From Pseudomonas koreensis (GTDB lineage: Bacteria; Pseudomonadota; Gammaproteobacteria; Pseudomonadales; Pseudomonadaceae): a DNA stretch of 64,000 nt. The DNA lies in assembly GCF_012986595.1 (NCBI RefSeq), contig NZ_JAAQYM010000009.1, forward strand, positions 264,858-328,857. Reading direction: 5' to 3'. A program made the position numbers and the translations under genes. The notes below the pieces were generated by a model that was not told the origin of the DNA, searched no databases, and was given only the letters and a program-made list of their open reading frames with translations. Position 1 is the stretch's first letter; each line of letters opens with the position of its first letter. This document shows positions 51,769 through 61,216 of the stretch, piece after piece.

Positions 51769-53325
51769 TTACAGGCCCGGCAGACGCTGGCGGATTTGCG
51801 CGACGACGGTGTCGAGAGTCCCGCTTTCATTGGTTTGCACGCGTTTGCTGCGCAGGATTTCTTCTGGCGTCAGGGCTTCGCGGTTGGCCTGTTGCGCCTC
51901 GATCACGGCCAACGTGGCGTCAGACGGATCTTTTTTGTCGGCCTGACGAATCGCCAGCCAGCTCTCGATCACTGCTTGCGGCGCGTTGCAGTCAAGGATC
52001 AGGAACGGTGTGCCAGTGGCTTCGGCCACTTTCGCCGCGTCGTCACGTTGCTCGCGCTTGAGGTAGGTCGCATCAATCACCACCGGGAACCCGGCGTGCA
52101 GGATGACATCCGCAATTGTGTGCAGGCGGGCGTAGGTGGCAGCGCTGGCATCGGCGCTGTAAATCCCGGCCTGCACGTCGTTGGCCACGGTTTGTTCGCC
52201 GAACAGGCGCTTGCGCTCGACGTCGGAACGCAGGCGAATCGCGCCCAGTGCTTCGACCAGGCGCATCGCCACATGGCTCTTGCCGACTGCCGATACACCG
52301 TGGGTGATGGCCATGAAACGCGAAGGAATGGTGCTGTAGCTTTCTGCCAGGTTGGCGTAGTTGCGGTATTGGCGCAGGGTGGTGGCGCGCTGCACCGGGG
52401 TAGCGTCCGCTGGCATGCTGAACAGCGCAACCTTGGCGCGAACCAGGGCGCGGTAGGCTTTGTAGAAGTTCAGCACTTCCAGGCCTTGATAGTCGCCGGT
52501 CAGTTCCAGGTATTGGCTGATGAAACGACGGGCCAGGGATTTCAGGCCACGGTCTTCAAGGTCCATCGCCAAGAAGCCGGTGTCGGCCCAGACGTCGGTG
52601 AAGCGGAACGGTTCGTTGAACTCGATGCAGTCGAAGATCACCACTTTGCCGTCGATGACCGTGGCGTTGCCCAAGTGGATGTCACCGTGACATTCGCGGG
52701 TGAAACCCTCGGTCTTGCGCTGGGCGAACAGTGGCTTGAGGCGTTCGAAGCTGCTTTCGGCCCAGGCTTTCAGCGCTTCGAGTTGCAGCAGATCGTTCTT
52801 GTCGCTGAGGAACGGCAGGATCTGTTCGAAGTTTTGCGAGACCGGCGCCATCACTGCATCCGGGGTGCCGGCTTCGTGCTCGGCCGGAACCTTCGGTGCG
52901 CTGAGGTGGAAGTGGGCGATCTGCTCGGCCATTTCGTCGATGTGCTGAGTGGTCAACTCACCGTTGGCCTGCAGGGTGTTGAGCAGGCCGGCCTGCGGGA
53001 ACTGACGCATTTTCAGCACGTATTCGATCACCGGGCCGTCGCCGCCCAGTTGTGGCGCCTCGACGCTGCCGGTGACCGGCAACACGTCCAGATACAAATC
53101 ATCGGTCAGGCGCTGGTTCAGGCGCAGTTCTTCAGCGCAGAAATGTGCGCGCGATTCCAGACCGGTGAAGTCGAGGAAGCCGAAATTCACCGGCTTCTTC
53201 ACTTTATAGGCAAAGGGACCGGTGAGGATCACCCACGAGATATGGGTTTCGATGACCTGGAACCCTTCGACGGGGTGCGGGTAGAGGGCCGGGTTTTGCA
53301 GGGCAGCGATCAGTGACTGGCTCAC
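51769..53325 (-). CDS. Aminoglycoside phosphotransferase-like / AAA kinase fusion protein
   Basis: 518 residues from GTG 53325, which has AAGGA eight bases upstream; the frame is open to 53481. The N-terminal half resembles APH kinases, with the catalytic loop HGDIHLGNATVIDGKVVIFDCIEFN. The C-terminal half is a P-loop kinase starting ITHGVSAVGKSHVAMRL (Walker A GVSAVGKS) like gluconate or zeta-type kinases. The fusion is widespread in proteobacteria but has no established substrate. Confidence 0.82.
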   Translation of the reverse strand: MSQSLIAALQNPALYPHPVEGFQVIETHISWVILTGPFAYKVKKPVNFGFLDFTGLESRAHFCAEELRLNQRLTDDLYLDVLPVTGSVEAPQLGGDGPVIEYVLKMRQFPQAGLLNTLQANGELTTQHIDEMAEQIAHFHLSAPKVPAEHEAGTPDAVMAPVSQNFEQILPFLSDKNDLLQLEALKAWAESSFERLKPLFAQRKTEGFTRECHGDIHLGNATVIDGKVVIFDCIEFNEPFRFTDVWADTGFLAMDLEDRGLKSLARRFISQYLELTGDYQGLEVLNFYKAYRALVRAKVALFSMPADATPVQRATTLRQYRNYANLAESYSTIPSRFMAITHGVSAVGKSHVAMRLVEALGAIRLRSDVERKRLFGEQTVANDVQAGIYSADASAATYARLHTIADVILHAGFPVVIDATYLKREQRDDAAKVAEATGTPFLILDCNAPQAVIESWLAIRQADKKDPSDATLAVIEAQQANREALTPEEILRSKRVQTNESGTLDTVVAQIRQRLPGL

Positions 53326-53441
53326 GGGCGATCCTTCAGAGACTGGGAAATTCGAGGTCGCCATTATGGCCGCTCGCCAGCCCGACGCAAACCTCGGAGC
53401 GCTCCTGTTGAGTATGAATAAAGTGCGTATAATCCGCCGCC

Positions 53442-55766
53442 ATGACTCGAACTCGATCCCCTCGTACCAAGAAAAAACCACCTGCCAAGGGCCTGCGCCC
53501 GTGGTTGGGCTGGGCCATTAAACTCAGCCTGGTCGGCCTTGTGGTGCTGGCCGGCTTCGCCGTTTACCTCGATGCCGTGGTGCAGGAGAAGTTCTCCGGC
53601 AAGCGCTGGACCATCCCGGCCAAGGTATACGCGCGTCCGCTTGAGCTGTTCGTCGGACAAAAGCTCAGCAAGGACGATTTCCTCACCGAACTCGACGCCC
53701 TCGGCTATCGCCGCGAAGCCGTGAGCAATGGCCCCGGCGCTGCTGCAGTCAACGGCAATACCGTTGATCTGAACACCCGCGGCTTCCAGTTCTATGAAGG
53801 CCTGGAAAAAGCCCAGCCGGTGCGCGTGCGTTTCTCCGGCGACTATGTGGCCGAACTCTCCGGGCTCAACGGTTCGAAACTGTCGGTGGTGCGGCTGGAG
53901 CCGCTGATGATCGGCGGTATTTATCCGAAAAACCTTGAAGACCGCATTCTGATCAAGCTCGATCAGGTGCCGCCGTATCTGCTGGATACCCTGGTAGCGG
54001 TGGAAGACCGCGACTATTACAGTCACTGGGGCGTATCGCCGAAATCGATTGCCCGGGCCATCTGGGTCAACACTTCTGGCGGCAAAATGACCCAGGGCGG
54101 CAGTACCCTGACCCAGCAACTGGTCAAGAACTTCTACCTCACCAACGAACGCAGCCTGAGCCGCAAGCTCACCGAAGCGATGATGGCGATGTTGCTGGAG
54201 CTGCATTACGACAAGAAAGAGATTCTTGAGGCGTACCTCAACGAAGTCTTCGTCGGTCAGGACGGTCAGCGTGCGGTGCACGGTTTCGGTCTGGCCAGTC
54301 AGTTCTTCTTCGGCCAGCCTCTGTCCGAGCTCAAGCTGCATCAGGTTGCGTTGCTGGTCGGCATGGTCAAAGGCCCGTCCTACTACAACCCGCGTCGTAA
54401 TCCGGAGCGTGCGCTGGAGCGGCGTAACCTGGTGCTCGACGTGCTTGAGCAGCAAGGCGTGGCGACGGCCGAACAGGTCGAAGCGGCGAAGAAAATGCCG
54501 CTGGGCGTGACGACGCGCGGCAAGCTCGCCGACAGCTCGTTCCCCGGCTTTATCGATCTGGTCAAACGTCAATTGCGTGAAGACTATCGCGACGAAGACT
54601 TGACCGAAGAAGGCCTGCGGATCTTCACCAGTTTCGACCCGATTCTGCAGATGAAGGCCGAGGCGTCGGTCAACGACACCTTCAAGCGTCTGGCGGGGCG
54701 CAAGGGCTCCGATGACGTGGAAGCGGCGATGGTCGTGACCAATCCGGAAACCGGCGAAGTCCAGGCGATGATTGGTAGCCGTCAGGCCAGTTACGCCGGT
54801 TTCAACCGGGCGCTGGATGCCGTGCGGCCAATCGGTTCCCTGGTCAAGCCGGCGGTGTATCTGACCGCGCTGGAGAAACCGAGCCATTACACGCTGACCA
54901 GTTGGCTGTCGGATGATCCGTTGTCGATCAAAGGCGCGGACGGCCAGGTGTGGAAGCCACAGAACTACGACCGCCGTTCCCACGGTACGGTGTTCCTCTA
55001 TCAAGGGCTGGCGCACTCCTACAACCTGTCCACCTCGCGTCTCGGCCTGGAAGTCGGTGTGCCGAATGTGCTCAAGACCCTTGCGCGTCTGGGCGTGACC
55101 CGGGAATTCCCGGCGTTCCCGTCGATGCTGCTGGGGGCCGGCGGCATGACCCCGATCGAAGTGGCGACCATGTACCAGACCCTCGCCAACGGTGGTTTCA
55201 ATACGCCGATGCGCGGGATTCGCAGCGTCCTGACCGCCGAGGGCGAGCCGCTCAAGCGTTACCCGTTCCAGATCGAGCAGCGTTTCGATCCGGCGTCCAT
55301 CTACCTGATCCAGAACGCCATGCAACGGGTGATGCGTGAAGGTACCGGCAGCTCGGTCTACAACGTGCTGCCCAAAACCCTGACCCTGGCTGGCAAGACC
55401 GGTACCAGTAACGATTCGCGTGACAGCTGGTTCGCCGGGTTCAGTCAGGACCTGCTGGCGGTGGTCTGGCTCGGTCGTGATGACAACGGCAAGACTCCGT
55501 TCACCGGGGCGACCGGTGCGCTGCAGGTCTGGACCAGTTTCATGCGCAAGGCCGACCCGCTGCCGCTGGACATGCCGCAGCCGGACAACATCGTTCAGGC
55601 GTGGGTCGATTCGCGTACCGGACAAGGCTCTGATGCCAACTGTCCGGGGGCGGTGCAGATGCCGTATATTCGCGGCAGCGAACCGCCACCCGGCGCCGCG
55701 TGTGCAAGCGAAACGCCTGCTTCACCGGAGTCGGTGATGGATTGGGTCAAGGGCTGGATGAATTAA
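53442..55766 (+). CDS. mrcB: Bifunctional penicillin-binding protein 1b
   Basis: 774 residues. A cytoplasmic basic tail is followed by one TM helix (KLSLVGLVVLAGFAVYLDAVV), a UB2H-type region, transglycosylase GT51 (EDRDYYSHWGVSPKSIARAIW, GGSTLTQQLVKNF) and a transpeptidase with Ser in GSLVKPAVYL, the SYN motif and KTGTSND. It makes septal and lateral peptidoglycan. It is followed by a lipoprotein and yqcC, an arrangement seen in P. aeruginosa. Confidence 0.96.
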   Translation: MTRTRSPRTKKKPPAKGLRPWLGWAIKLSLVGLVVLAGFAVYLDAVVQEKFSGKRWTIPAKVYARPLELFVGQKLSKDDFLTELDALGYRREAVSNGPGAAAVNGNTVDLNTRGFQFYEGLEKAQPVRVRFSGDYVAELSGLNGSKLSVVRLEPLMIGGIYPKNLEDRILIKLDQVPPYLLDTLVAVEDRDYYSHWGVSPKSIARAIWVNTSGGKMTQGGSTLTQQLVKNFYLTNERSLSRKLTEAMMAMLLELHYDKKEILEAYLNEVFVGQDGQRAVHGFGLASQFFFGQPLSELKLHQVALLVGMVKGPSYYNPRRNPERALERRNLVLDVLEQQGVATAEQVEAAKKMPLGVTTRGKLADSSFPGFIDLVKRQLREDYRDEDLTEEGLRIFTSFDPILQMKAEASVNDTFKRLAGRKGSDDVEAAMVVTNPETGEVQAMIGSRQASYAGFNRALDAVRPIGSLVKPAVYLTALEKPSHYTLTSWLSDDPLSIKGADGQVWKPQNYDRRSHGTVFLYQGLAHSYNLSTSRLGLEVGVPNVLKTLARLGVTREFPAFPSMLLGAGGMTPIEVATMYQTLANGGFNTPMRGIRSVLTAEGEPLKRYPFQIEQRFDPASIYLIQNAMQRVMREGTGSSVYNVLPKTLTLAGKTGTSNDSRDSWFAGFSQDLLAVVWLGRDDNGKTPFTGATGALQVWTSFMRKADPLPLDMPQPDNIVQAWVDSRTGQGSDANCPGAVQMPYIRGSEPPPGAACASETPASPESVMDWVKGWMN

Positions 55767-55782
55767 GCAAAGAGGGTTTCAA

Positions 55783-56538
55783 GTGAACAAGTGGTTGATT
55801 CCAGCGGTGACCGCCGTGGCTTTGCTCAGCGGCTGCTCTACCGTACAGCGTGGTTCGATCCCGGTGGTGGACTCCGGCACAGCCGTATCCAACAGCGAAC
55901 GTCTGTCGGCCAACGGCGGTTTCCGCAAGACGACAGTCAAGCGTCCGGTACAAGGCCAGGCGCAATCCCAGGCCATTCCGCAGGGTGATACCGGCGTGGT
56001 GGTGATGGTGCCGGGTGGCGGCGCCACGACATCGGCGCCGATCAGCACCTCGCCGATCGTGCCAGGTCCGGCTTCCGGCGGTATCACCGCGGGGCCGTAC
56101 AACCCGTCGCCGGTCGAGTCGGCGCCGATCAACACCGGCAGCTACAGCATGCCGTCGACACCAAGCGGAATTCCTTCGGCCAGCAGCGGCGGTGGTCTGT
56201 CGGCAGACGAGCAACTGGACGGCCCGGTGCTCGCCTTGCTGACCACCGCACAGCAACAGCAGGCCGGCGGCGACCTCAACGGTGCGTCCTCCAGCCTGGA
56301 GCGTGCCCAGCGCGTTGCCCCGCGTGAGCCGCAAGTGCTTTATCGTCTGGCGCAGGTGCGCATGGCGCAAGGTGATGCGCCGCAGGCCGAGCAGTTCGCC
56401 CGTCGCGCGTTGACCATGGCCAACGGCCGTCCGGACTTGCAAGCCAACCTGTGGGAAATCATCGCGCAGTCCCGTGAGAAGCAGGGCGACTCCGCCGGCG
56501 CAGCGCTGGCCCGTCAGAAGGCCAAGGTTTCGCTCTGA
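55783..56538 (+). CDS. TPR-containing lipoprotein
   Basis: 251 residues with lipobox LLSGC near residue 13, a long low-complexity Gly/Ser/Pro/Thr spacer (residues 60-135), then two TPR-like helices (AQQQQAGGDLNGASSSLERA, LYRLAQVRMAQGDAPQAEQFARRALTMA). Its position after mrcB suggests a lipoprotein activator of PBP1b such as LpoP, which in Pseudomonas carries TPRs; that identification is by position and architecture. Confidence 0.82.
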   Translation: MNKWLIPAVTAVALLSGCSTVQRGSIPVVDSGTAVSNSERLSANGGFRKTTVKRPVQGQAQSQAIPQGDTGVVVMVPGGGATTSAPISTSPIVPGPASGGITAGPYNPSPVESAPINTGSYSMPSTPSGIPSASSGGGLSADEQLDGPVLALLTTAQQQQAGGDLNGASSSLERAQRVAPREPQVLYRLAQVRMAQGDAPQAEQFARRALTMANGRPDLQANLWEIIAQSREKQGDSAGAALARQKAKVSL

Positions 56539-56873
56539 TGGATACTCGTTTCCCGAAAATCGCCGATCAGTTGCTGCTGATCGAGCGTGAACTGCGCACG
56601 CAGGGTTGGTGGGATGAGGTTCAGCCATCGCCCGAAGCCCTGAGCAGTGTCGAGCCGTTTTCGGTCGACACGCTGGATTTCGAGCAATGGCTGCAATGGA
56701 TCTTCCTGCCGCGGATGAAAATGATCCTCGAACAGGACCTGCCGCTACCCAATGCCTCGGGCATCCAGGAAATGGCTGAGATGGTCTTCGCCCAGCGCAA
56801 CCTGCAGGGCAAGGATCGACAGCTGCAGGTGCTGCTCAAAGAGTTCGACCGGCTGATCACGGCCTCGCGCTAA
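56538..56873 (+). CDS. YqcC family protein
   Basis: 111 residues, helical, with FEQWLQWIFLPRMKMILEQDLPLP, the YqcC signature. It overlaps the lipoprotein stop by one base (TGATG). YqcC often precedes truC in other bacteria; no function is established. Confidence 0.85.
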   Translation: MDTRFPKIADQLLLIERELRTQGWWDEVQPSPEALSSVEPFSVDTLDFEQWLQWIFLPRMKMILEQDLPLPNASGIQEMAEMVFAQRNLQGKDRQLQVLLKEFDRLITASR

Positions 56874-56883
56874 TACCGCTTCT

Positions 56884-56964
56884 GTGTAGGAGCTGCCGAA
56901 GGCTGCGATCTTTTGATTTTGCTTTCAAAGATCAAAAGATCGCAGCCTTCGGCACCTCCTACAG
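56884..56964. repeat. REP inverted pair (GATCGCAGCCTTCGG type)
   Basis: Facing copies of tgtaggagctgccgaaggc, between the convergent yqcC and DUF4124 genes. Confidence 0.87.
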
Positions 56965-56968
56965 GTAC

Positions 56969-57385
56969 CTAGTTACAATTCTCGGCTATCTGTTTCTGAG
57001 CCTCGACAATACGCTCCTGTCGCTGCGCATCATCCAGCCTTCGCAACTGTCCCTCGACCTCTTCCCTCAACCGCGGATTGTTCTGCAATTGCGCCAGGTT
57101 CGTTCGTGCCTGCTCGCAAAACGCCTTGAGCTGCGCCTGCTGCTCGGTTACCTGTTTCTTGACCTTGTCGTCGATGGCTTTCTGATCGCCCAGCGCACCG
57201 CCGCCAGGCATCGCTGCGGGTTTGGACGGGGGCGAGGAGGGTGTTTGCAGGGTGGTCGCCGGCTGACCTTGCGGGGGCTGCGCATCAAAGTGTGTGACGC
57301 CTTGGGCATCGACCCATTTGTAGATTTGAGCGGCCGAGCACCAGGGGCTGAGGCCGATCAGCAGAGTTAACAGAAGCGTTCGCAT
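56969..57385 (-). CDS. DUF4124 exported protein
   Basis: 138 residues with a signal peptide (cleavage after SAA, about residue 19). AQIYKWVDAQGVTHFDAQPPQG is the DUF4124 motif, followed by Pro/Ser-rich and a coiled-coil C-terminal half rich in Gln, Glu and Arg. A single start fits. Function unknown. Confidence 0.85.
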   Translation of the reverse strand: MRTLLLTLLIGLSPWCSAAQIYKWVDAQGVTHFDAQPPQGQPATTLQTPSSPPSKPAAMPGGGALGDQKAIDDKVKKQVTEQQAQLKAFCEQARTNLAQLQNNPRLREEVEGQLRRLDDAQRQERIVEAQKQIAENCN

Positions 57386-57490
57386 GCTGATTCCTTGGCA
57401 AAATTGCGCAATTGACGCTAACAGAGTAGCGGTTTTCAGGTTTTTTCTTGCGTTCTCATGTGCTTACCCACAATTAAGCACATTGACGGC

Positions 57491-57519
57491 TTGACTTGGA
57501 GAGGGCGAAACAGAAGAAT
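57491..57519 (+). promoter_or_regulatory. Candidate promoter of ilvIHC
   Basis: TTGACT (57491-57496), 17 bases, AAGAAT (57514-57519; 4 of 6 consensus). A start near 57526 would give a leader of about 260 bases before ilvI. Confidence 0.45.
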
Positions 57520-57525
57520 CCAAAG

Positions 57526-57784
57526 TCCGCTGTAGAGGGACTGCCAGAAGCAGACCCACTCGGTAGATCATGAGGCGCATATCCGCGTCGACCTGTTACA
57601 CCCGCAACGCGTTACCTCGCGCTGGGTGGGAAAGGCCCGCAACACTTGGGACGATCCCAATACTTGCTCAGTCAGTGCTGACGTAGTCGGCGACCACCGT
57701 CGCTCATGCTCTGCCGAGAAGTAAACCTATTAAGACCCGCCCCTTTTGTGTGGACGGTATTCTGGCGTTTTAGAGGTGAACAAC
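57526..57784 (+). promoter_or_regulatory. Long leader of the ilvIHC operon
   Basis: About 260 bases with several potential hairpins, e.g. TTGGGA-CGA-TCCCAA (57646-57660) and GTCAG-TG-CTGAC (57673-57684). An ORF at 57570 (MRRISASTCYTR..., ending ...LAQSVLT) reads through part of it, but lacks runs of Leu, Ile or Val codons as a classical attenuator would have. No intrinsic terminator recognised before ilvI. May be a structured regulatory leader. Confidence 0.45.
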
Positions 57785-59509
57785 GTGGAGCTTTTATCTG
57801 GCGGTGAGATGCTCGTCCGCTTCTTGCGTGACGAAGGCGTCAAATATATCTACGGGTACCCGGGTGGTGCTCTCCTTCATGTTTACGATGCCCTGTTCAA
57901 AGAACCGGAAGTGACCCACATCCTGGTTCGTCACGAACAAGCGGCGACCCATATGGCTGACGGCTACGCCCGTGCCACCGGTAAAGCCGGCGTGGTATTG
58001 GTGACTTCCGGTCCAGGCGCCACAAACGCCATCACCGGTATCGCCACCGCCTATATGGATTCGATTCCAATGGTGATCATCTCCGGTCAGGTGCCAAGCA
58101 CCATGGTCGGTACCGACGCGTTCCAGGAAACCGACATGATCGGTATCTCCCGGCCGATCGTGAAGCACAGCTTCATGATCAAGCACGCTTCGGAAATCCC
58201 GGAAGTCATGAAGAAGGCGTTCTACCTGGCGCAATCCGGTCGTCCGGGCCCGGTCGTGGTCGATATCCCGAAAGACATGACCAACCCGGCCGAGAAGTTC
58301 GAATACGTCTTCCCGAAAAAAGCCAAGCTGCGCTCCTACAGCCCGGCCGTTCGCGGTCACTCCGGGCAAATCCGCAAGGCGGCAGAAATGCTTCTGGCGG
58401 CCAAGCGTCCTGTGCTCTATTCCGGTGGCGGGGTAATTCTGGGCAACGGCTCTGCGCCGCTGACCGAACTGGCGAAAATGCTCAACCTGCCCGTGACCAA
58501 CACCTTGATGGGCCTGGGCGGTTTCCCTGGCACCGACCGTCAGTTCATCGGCATGCTCGGCATGCACGGCAGCTACACCGCCAACCTGGCGATGCACCAC
58601 GCCGACGTGATCCTGGCAGTGGGCGCGCGTTTCGATGACCGTGTGATCAACGGCGCGGCGAAGTTCTGCCCGAACGCCAAGATCATTCACATCGACATCG
58701 ACCCGGCTTCGATCTCCAAGACCATCAAGGCCGACGTGCCAATCGTTGGCCCGGTGGAGAGCGTCCTGACCGAAATGGTCGCGATCCTCAAGGAGATCGG
58801 CGAGACCCCGAACAAGGAGTCCGTTGCCAGCTGGTGGAAGCAAGTCGATGAATGGCGCGGTGATCGCGGCCTGTTCCCTTATGAAAAGGGCGACGGCAGC
58901 CTGATCAAGCCGCAGACCGTGATCGAAACCCTGTGCGAAGTGACCAAGGGCGATGCCTTCATCACTTCCGACGTGGGCCAGCACCAGATGTTCGCTGCGC
59001 AGTACTACACGTTCAACAAGCCGAACCGCTGGATCAACTCCGGTGGCCTGGGCACCATGGGCTTCGGTTTCCCGGCGGCCATGGGCATCAAGTTGAACTT
59101 CCCGGATGACGACGTTGCCTGCGTCACCGGCGAAGGCAGCATCCAGATGAACATCCAGGAACTGTCGACCTGCCTGCAATATGGCTTGCCGGTGAAAATC
59201 GTCATCCTGAACAACGGTGTTCTGGGGATGGTTCGTCAGTGGCAGGACATGAGCTACGGCAGCCGTCACTCGCACTCTTATATGGAGTCGCTGCCTGACT
59301 TCGTCAAACTGGCTGAAGCCTACGGTCACGTCGGCGTGCGCATCACCGATTCGAAAGATTTGAAATCGAAGATGGAAGAAGCGTTCGCCATGAAAGATCG
59401 TCTGGTGGTGATCGATATTTCGGTCGATACCAGCGAGCACGTCTATCCGATGCAGATCAAAGACGGCTCCATGCGCGATATGTGGCTGAGCAAGACGGAG
59501 CGTACTTAA
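57785..59509 (+). CDS. ilvI: Acetolactate synthase III large subunit
   Basis: 574 residues from GTG 57785 (VELLSGGEMLVRFLRDEGV), with AGAGGTGA eight bases upstream; the frame is open to 57746. It makes acetolactate for valine/leucine and acetohydroxybutyrate for isoleucine. GYPGGALL, EQAATHMADGYARATG and the TPP box (GEGSIQMNIQELST, VILNNGVLGMVRQWQDM) are seen. FAD and TPP cofactors. The large subunit is followed by its regulatory subunit. Confidence 0.97.
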   Translation: MELLSGGEMLVRFLRDEGVKYIYGYPGGALLHVYDALFKEPEVTHILVRHEQAATHMADGYARATGKAGVVLVTSGPGATNAITGIATAYMDSIPMVIISGQVPSTMVGTDAFQETDMIGISRPIVKHSFMIKHASEIPEVMKKAFYLAQSGRPGPVVVDIPKDMTNPAEKFEYVFPKKAKLRSYSPAVRGHSGQIRKAAEMLLAAKRPVLYSGGGVILGNGSAPLTELAKMLNLPVTNTLMGLGGFPGTDRQFIGMLGMHGSYTANLAMHHADVILAVGARFDDRVINGAAKFCPNAKIIHIDIDPASISKTIKADVPIVGPVESVLTEMVAILKEIGETPNKESVASWWKQVDEWRGDRGLFPYEKGDGSLIKPQTVIETLCEVTKGDAFITSDVGQHQMFAAQYYTFNKPNRWINSGGLGTMGFGFPAAMGIKLNFPDDDVACVTGEGSIQMNIQELSTCLQYGLPVKIVILNNGVLGMVRQWQDMSYGSRHSHSYMESLPDFVKLAEAYGHVGVRITDSKDLKSKMEEAFAMKDRLVVIDISVDTSEHVYPMQIKDGSMRDMWLSKTERT

Positions 59510-59511
59510 TC

Positions 59512-60003
59512 ATGCGGCACATTATTTCCCTGCTTCTGGAAAACGAACCCGGCGCTTTGTCTCGCGTAGTCGGCCTGTTCTCGCAGCGCAACTACAACAT
59601 TGAAAGCCTGACGGTGGCCCCGACCGAAGACCCGACTCTGTCGCGTCTGACGCTGACCACCGTCGGCCATGATGAAATCATCGAGCAGATCACCAAAAAC
59701 CTGAACAAGCTGATCGAAGTGGTCAAGCTGGTGGACCTGTCGGAGAGCGCTCACATCGAGCGCGAGCTGATGCTGGTCAAGGTCAAGGCCACTGGCGCCC
59801 AGCGCGCCGAGATCAAACGCACCACCGATATTTACCGTGGACAGATCGTCGACGTCAGTGCCAGCGTGTATACCGTTCAATTGACCGGTACCAGCGACAA
59901 GCTCGACAGCTTCATTCAGTCCATCGGCACCGCATCGATTCTGGAAACCGTCCGTAGTGGCGTGACCGGCATTGCCCGCGGCGACAAAGTACTCAGCATC
60001 TAA
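59512..60003 (+). CDS. ilvH: Acetolactate synthase III small (regulatory) subunit
   Basis: 163 residues with an ACT domain (HIISLLLENEPGALSRVVGLF, YNIESLTVAPTEDP) that binds valine for feedback inhibition. Two bases after ilvI. C-terminal GVTGIARGDKVLSI is typical. Confidence 0.97.
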   Translation: MRHIISLLLENEPGALSRVVGLFSQRNYNIESLTVAPTEDPTLSRLTLTTVGHDEIIEQITKNLNKLIEVVKLVDLSESAHIERELMLVKVKATGAQRAEIKRTTDIYRGQIVDVSASVYTVQLTGTSDKLDSFIQSIGTASILETVRSGVTGIARGDKVLSI

Positions 60004-60051
60004 ACCAAATTAGCGAATGGCCTGAACGGCCTGGATATATAGGGGAAATTC

Positions 60052-61068
60052 ATGAAAGTTTTCTACGATAAAGACTGCGACCTGTCGATCATCCAGGGCA
60101 AGAAAGTTGCCATCATCGGTTACGGTTCCCAGGGCCACGCCCAAGCGTGCAACCTGAAAGATTCCGGTGTCGACGTTACTGTCGGTCTGCGTAAAGGTTC
60201 GGCCACTGTTGCCAAAGCCGAAGCTCACGGCCTGAAAGTGACTGACGTGGCTGCCGCTGTTGCCGGCGCCGATCTGGTCATGATCCTGACCCCGGACGAG
60301 TTCCAGTCCCAGCTGTACAAGAACGAAATCGAGCCGAACATCAAGAAAGGCGCCACCCTGGCCTTCTCCCACGGCTTCGCGATCCACTACAACCAGGTTG
60401 TTCCGCGTGCCGACCTCGACGTGATCATGATCGCGCCGAAAGCCCCGGGCCACACCGTGCGTTCCGAGTTCGTGAAGGGCGGCGGTATCCCTGACCTGAT
60501 CGCGATCTACCAGGACGCTTCGGGCAACGCCAAAAACGTAGCCCTGTCCTACGCTGCTGGTGTGGGTGGCGGTCGTACCGGCATCATCGAAACCACCTTC
60601 AAGGACGAGACCGAAACCGACCTGTTCGGCGAACAAGCCGTACTGTGCGGCGGTACCGTTGAGTTGGTAAAAGCCGGTTTCGAAACCCTGGTTGAAGCTG
60701 GCTACGCGCCGGAAATGGCCTACTTCGAGTGCCTGCACGAACTGAAACTGATCGTTGACCTCATGTACGAAGGCGGTATCGCCAACATGAACTACTCGAT
60801 CTCCAACAACGCTGAGTACGGCGAGTACGTGACCGGTCCGGAAGTGATCAACGCCGAATCCCGTCAGGCCATGCGCAACGCCCTGAAACGTATTCAGGAC
60901 GGCGAATACGCCAAAATGTTCATCAGCGAAGGCGCAACCGGCTACCCTTCGATGACCGCCAAGCGTCGTAACAACGCCGCTCACGGTATCGAAATCATCG
61001 GCGAGCAACTGCGCTCCATGATGCCGTGGATCGGTGCCAACAAGATCGTCGACAAAGCCAAAAACTAA
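60052..61068 (+). CDS. ilvC: Ketol-acid reductoisomerase
   Basis: 338 residues, class I. NADPH motif AIIGYGSQGHAQACNLKDSG near residue 20, metal ligands in the C-terminal domain (EQAVLCGG, ECLHELKLIVDLMYEGG). AGGGGAAATTC precedes the ATG. Codon use is strongly biased to optimal codons, as for highly expressed genes. It reduces acetolactate, ending the ilvIHC set. Confidence 0.97.
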   Translation: MKVFYDKDCDLSIIQGKKVAIIGYGSQGHAQACNLKDSGVDVTVGLRKGSATVAKAEAHGLKVTDVAAAVAGADLVMILTPDEFQSQLYKNEIEPNIKKGATLAFSHGFAIHYNQVVPRADLDVIMIAPKAPGHTVRSEFVKGGGIPDLIAIYQDASGNAKNVALSYAAGVGGGRTGIIETTFKDETETDLFGEQAVLCGGTVELVKAGFETLVEAGYAPEMAYFECLHELKLIVDLMYEGGIANMNYSISNNAEYGEYVTGPEVINAESRQAMRNALKRIQDGEYAKMFISEGATGYPSMTAKRRNNAAHGIEIIGEQLRSMMPWIGANKIVDKAKN

Positions 61069-61086
61069 GTCGTCGTCCCTTGTATG

Positions 61087-61116
61087 AAAAAACGCGGCCT
61101 CGGCCGCGTTTTTTCG
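61087..61116 (+). terminator. Terminator of ilvIHC
   Basis: AAAACGCGGCC-T-CGGCCGCGTTTTTTCG, 20 bases after ilvC. Confidence 0.93.
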
Positions 61117-61216
61117 TTTGAACCGGAGGTTCTGGTATAAAGCTGCAGCGTTTGTGGCCGAACCGTCGTCCCAGACACCTGTCGAAACTTTCCAAATACG
61201 TTGCAAGGTAATGTCC

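Noticed and set aside
53364..55625. 753-codon minus-strand frame opposite mrcB
   Set aside because: mrcB has clear transglycosylase and transpeptidase motifs; the antisense frame is arginine/histidine-rich shadow sequence.
57570..57686. 38-codon ORF in the ilv leader as an attenuation peptide
   Set aside because: It lacks runs of Leu, Ile or Val codons and there is no good ribosome site; kept only as a note.
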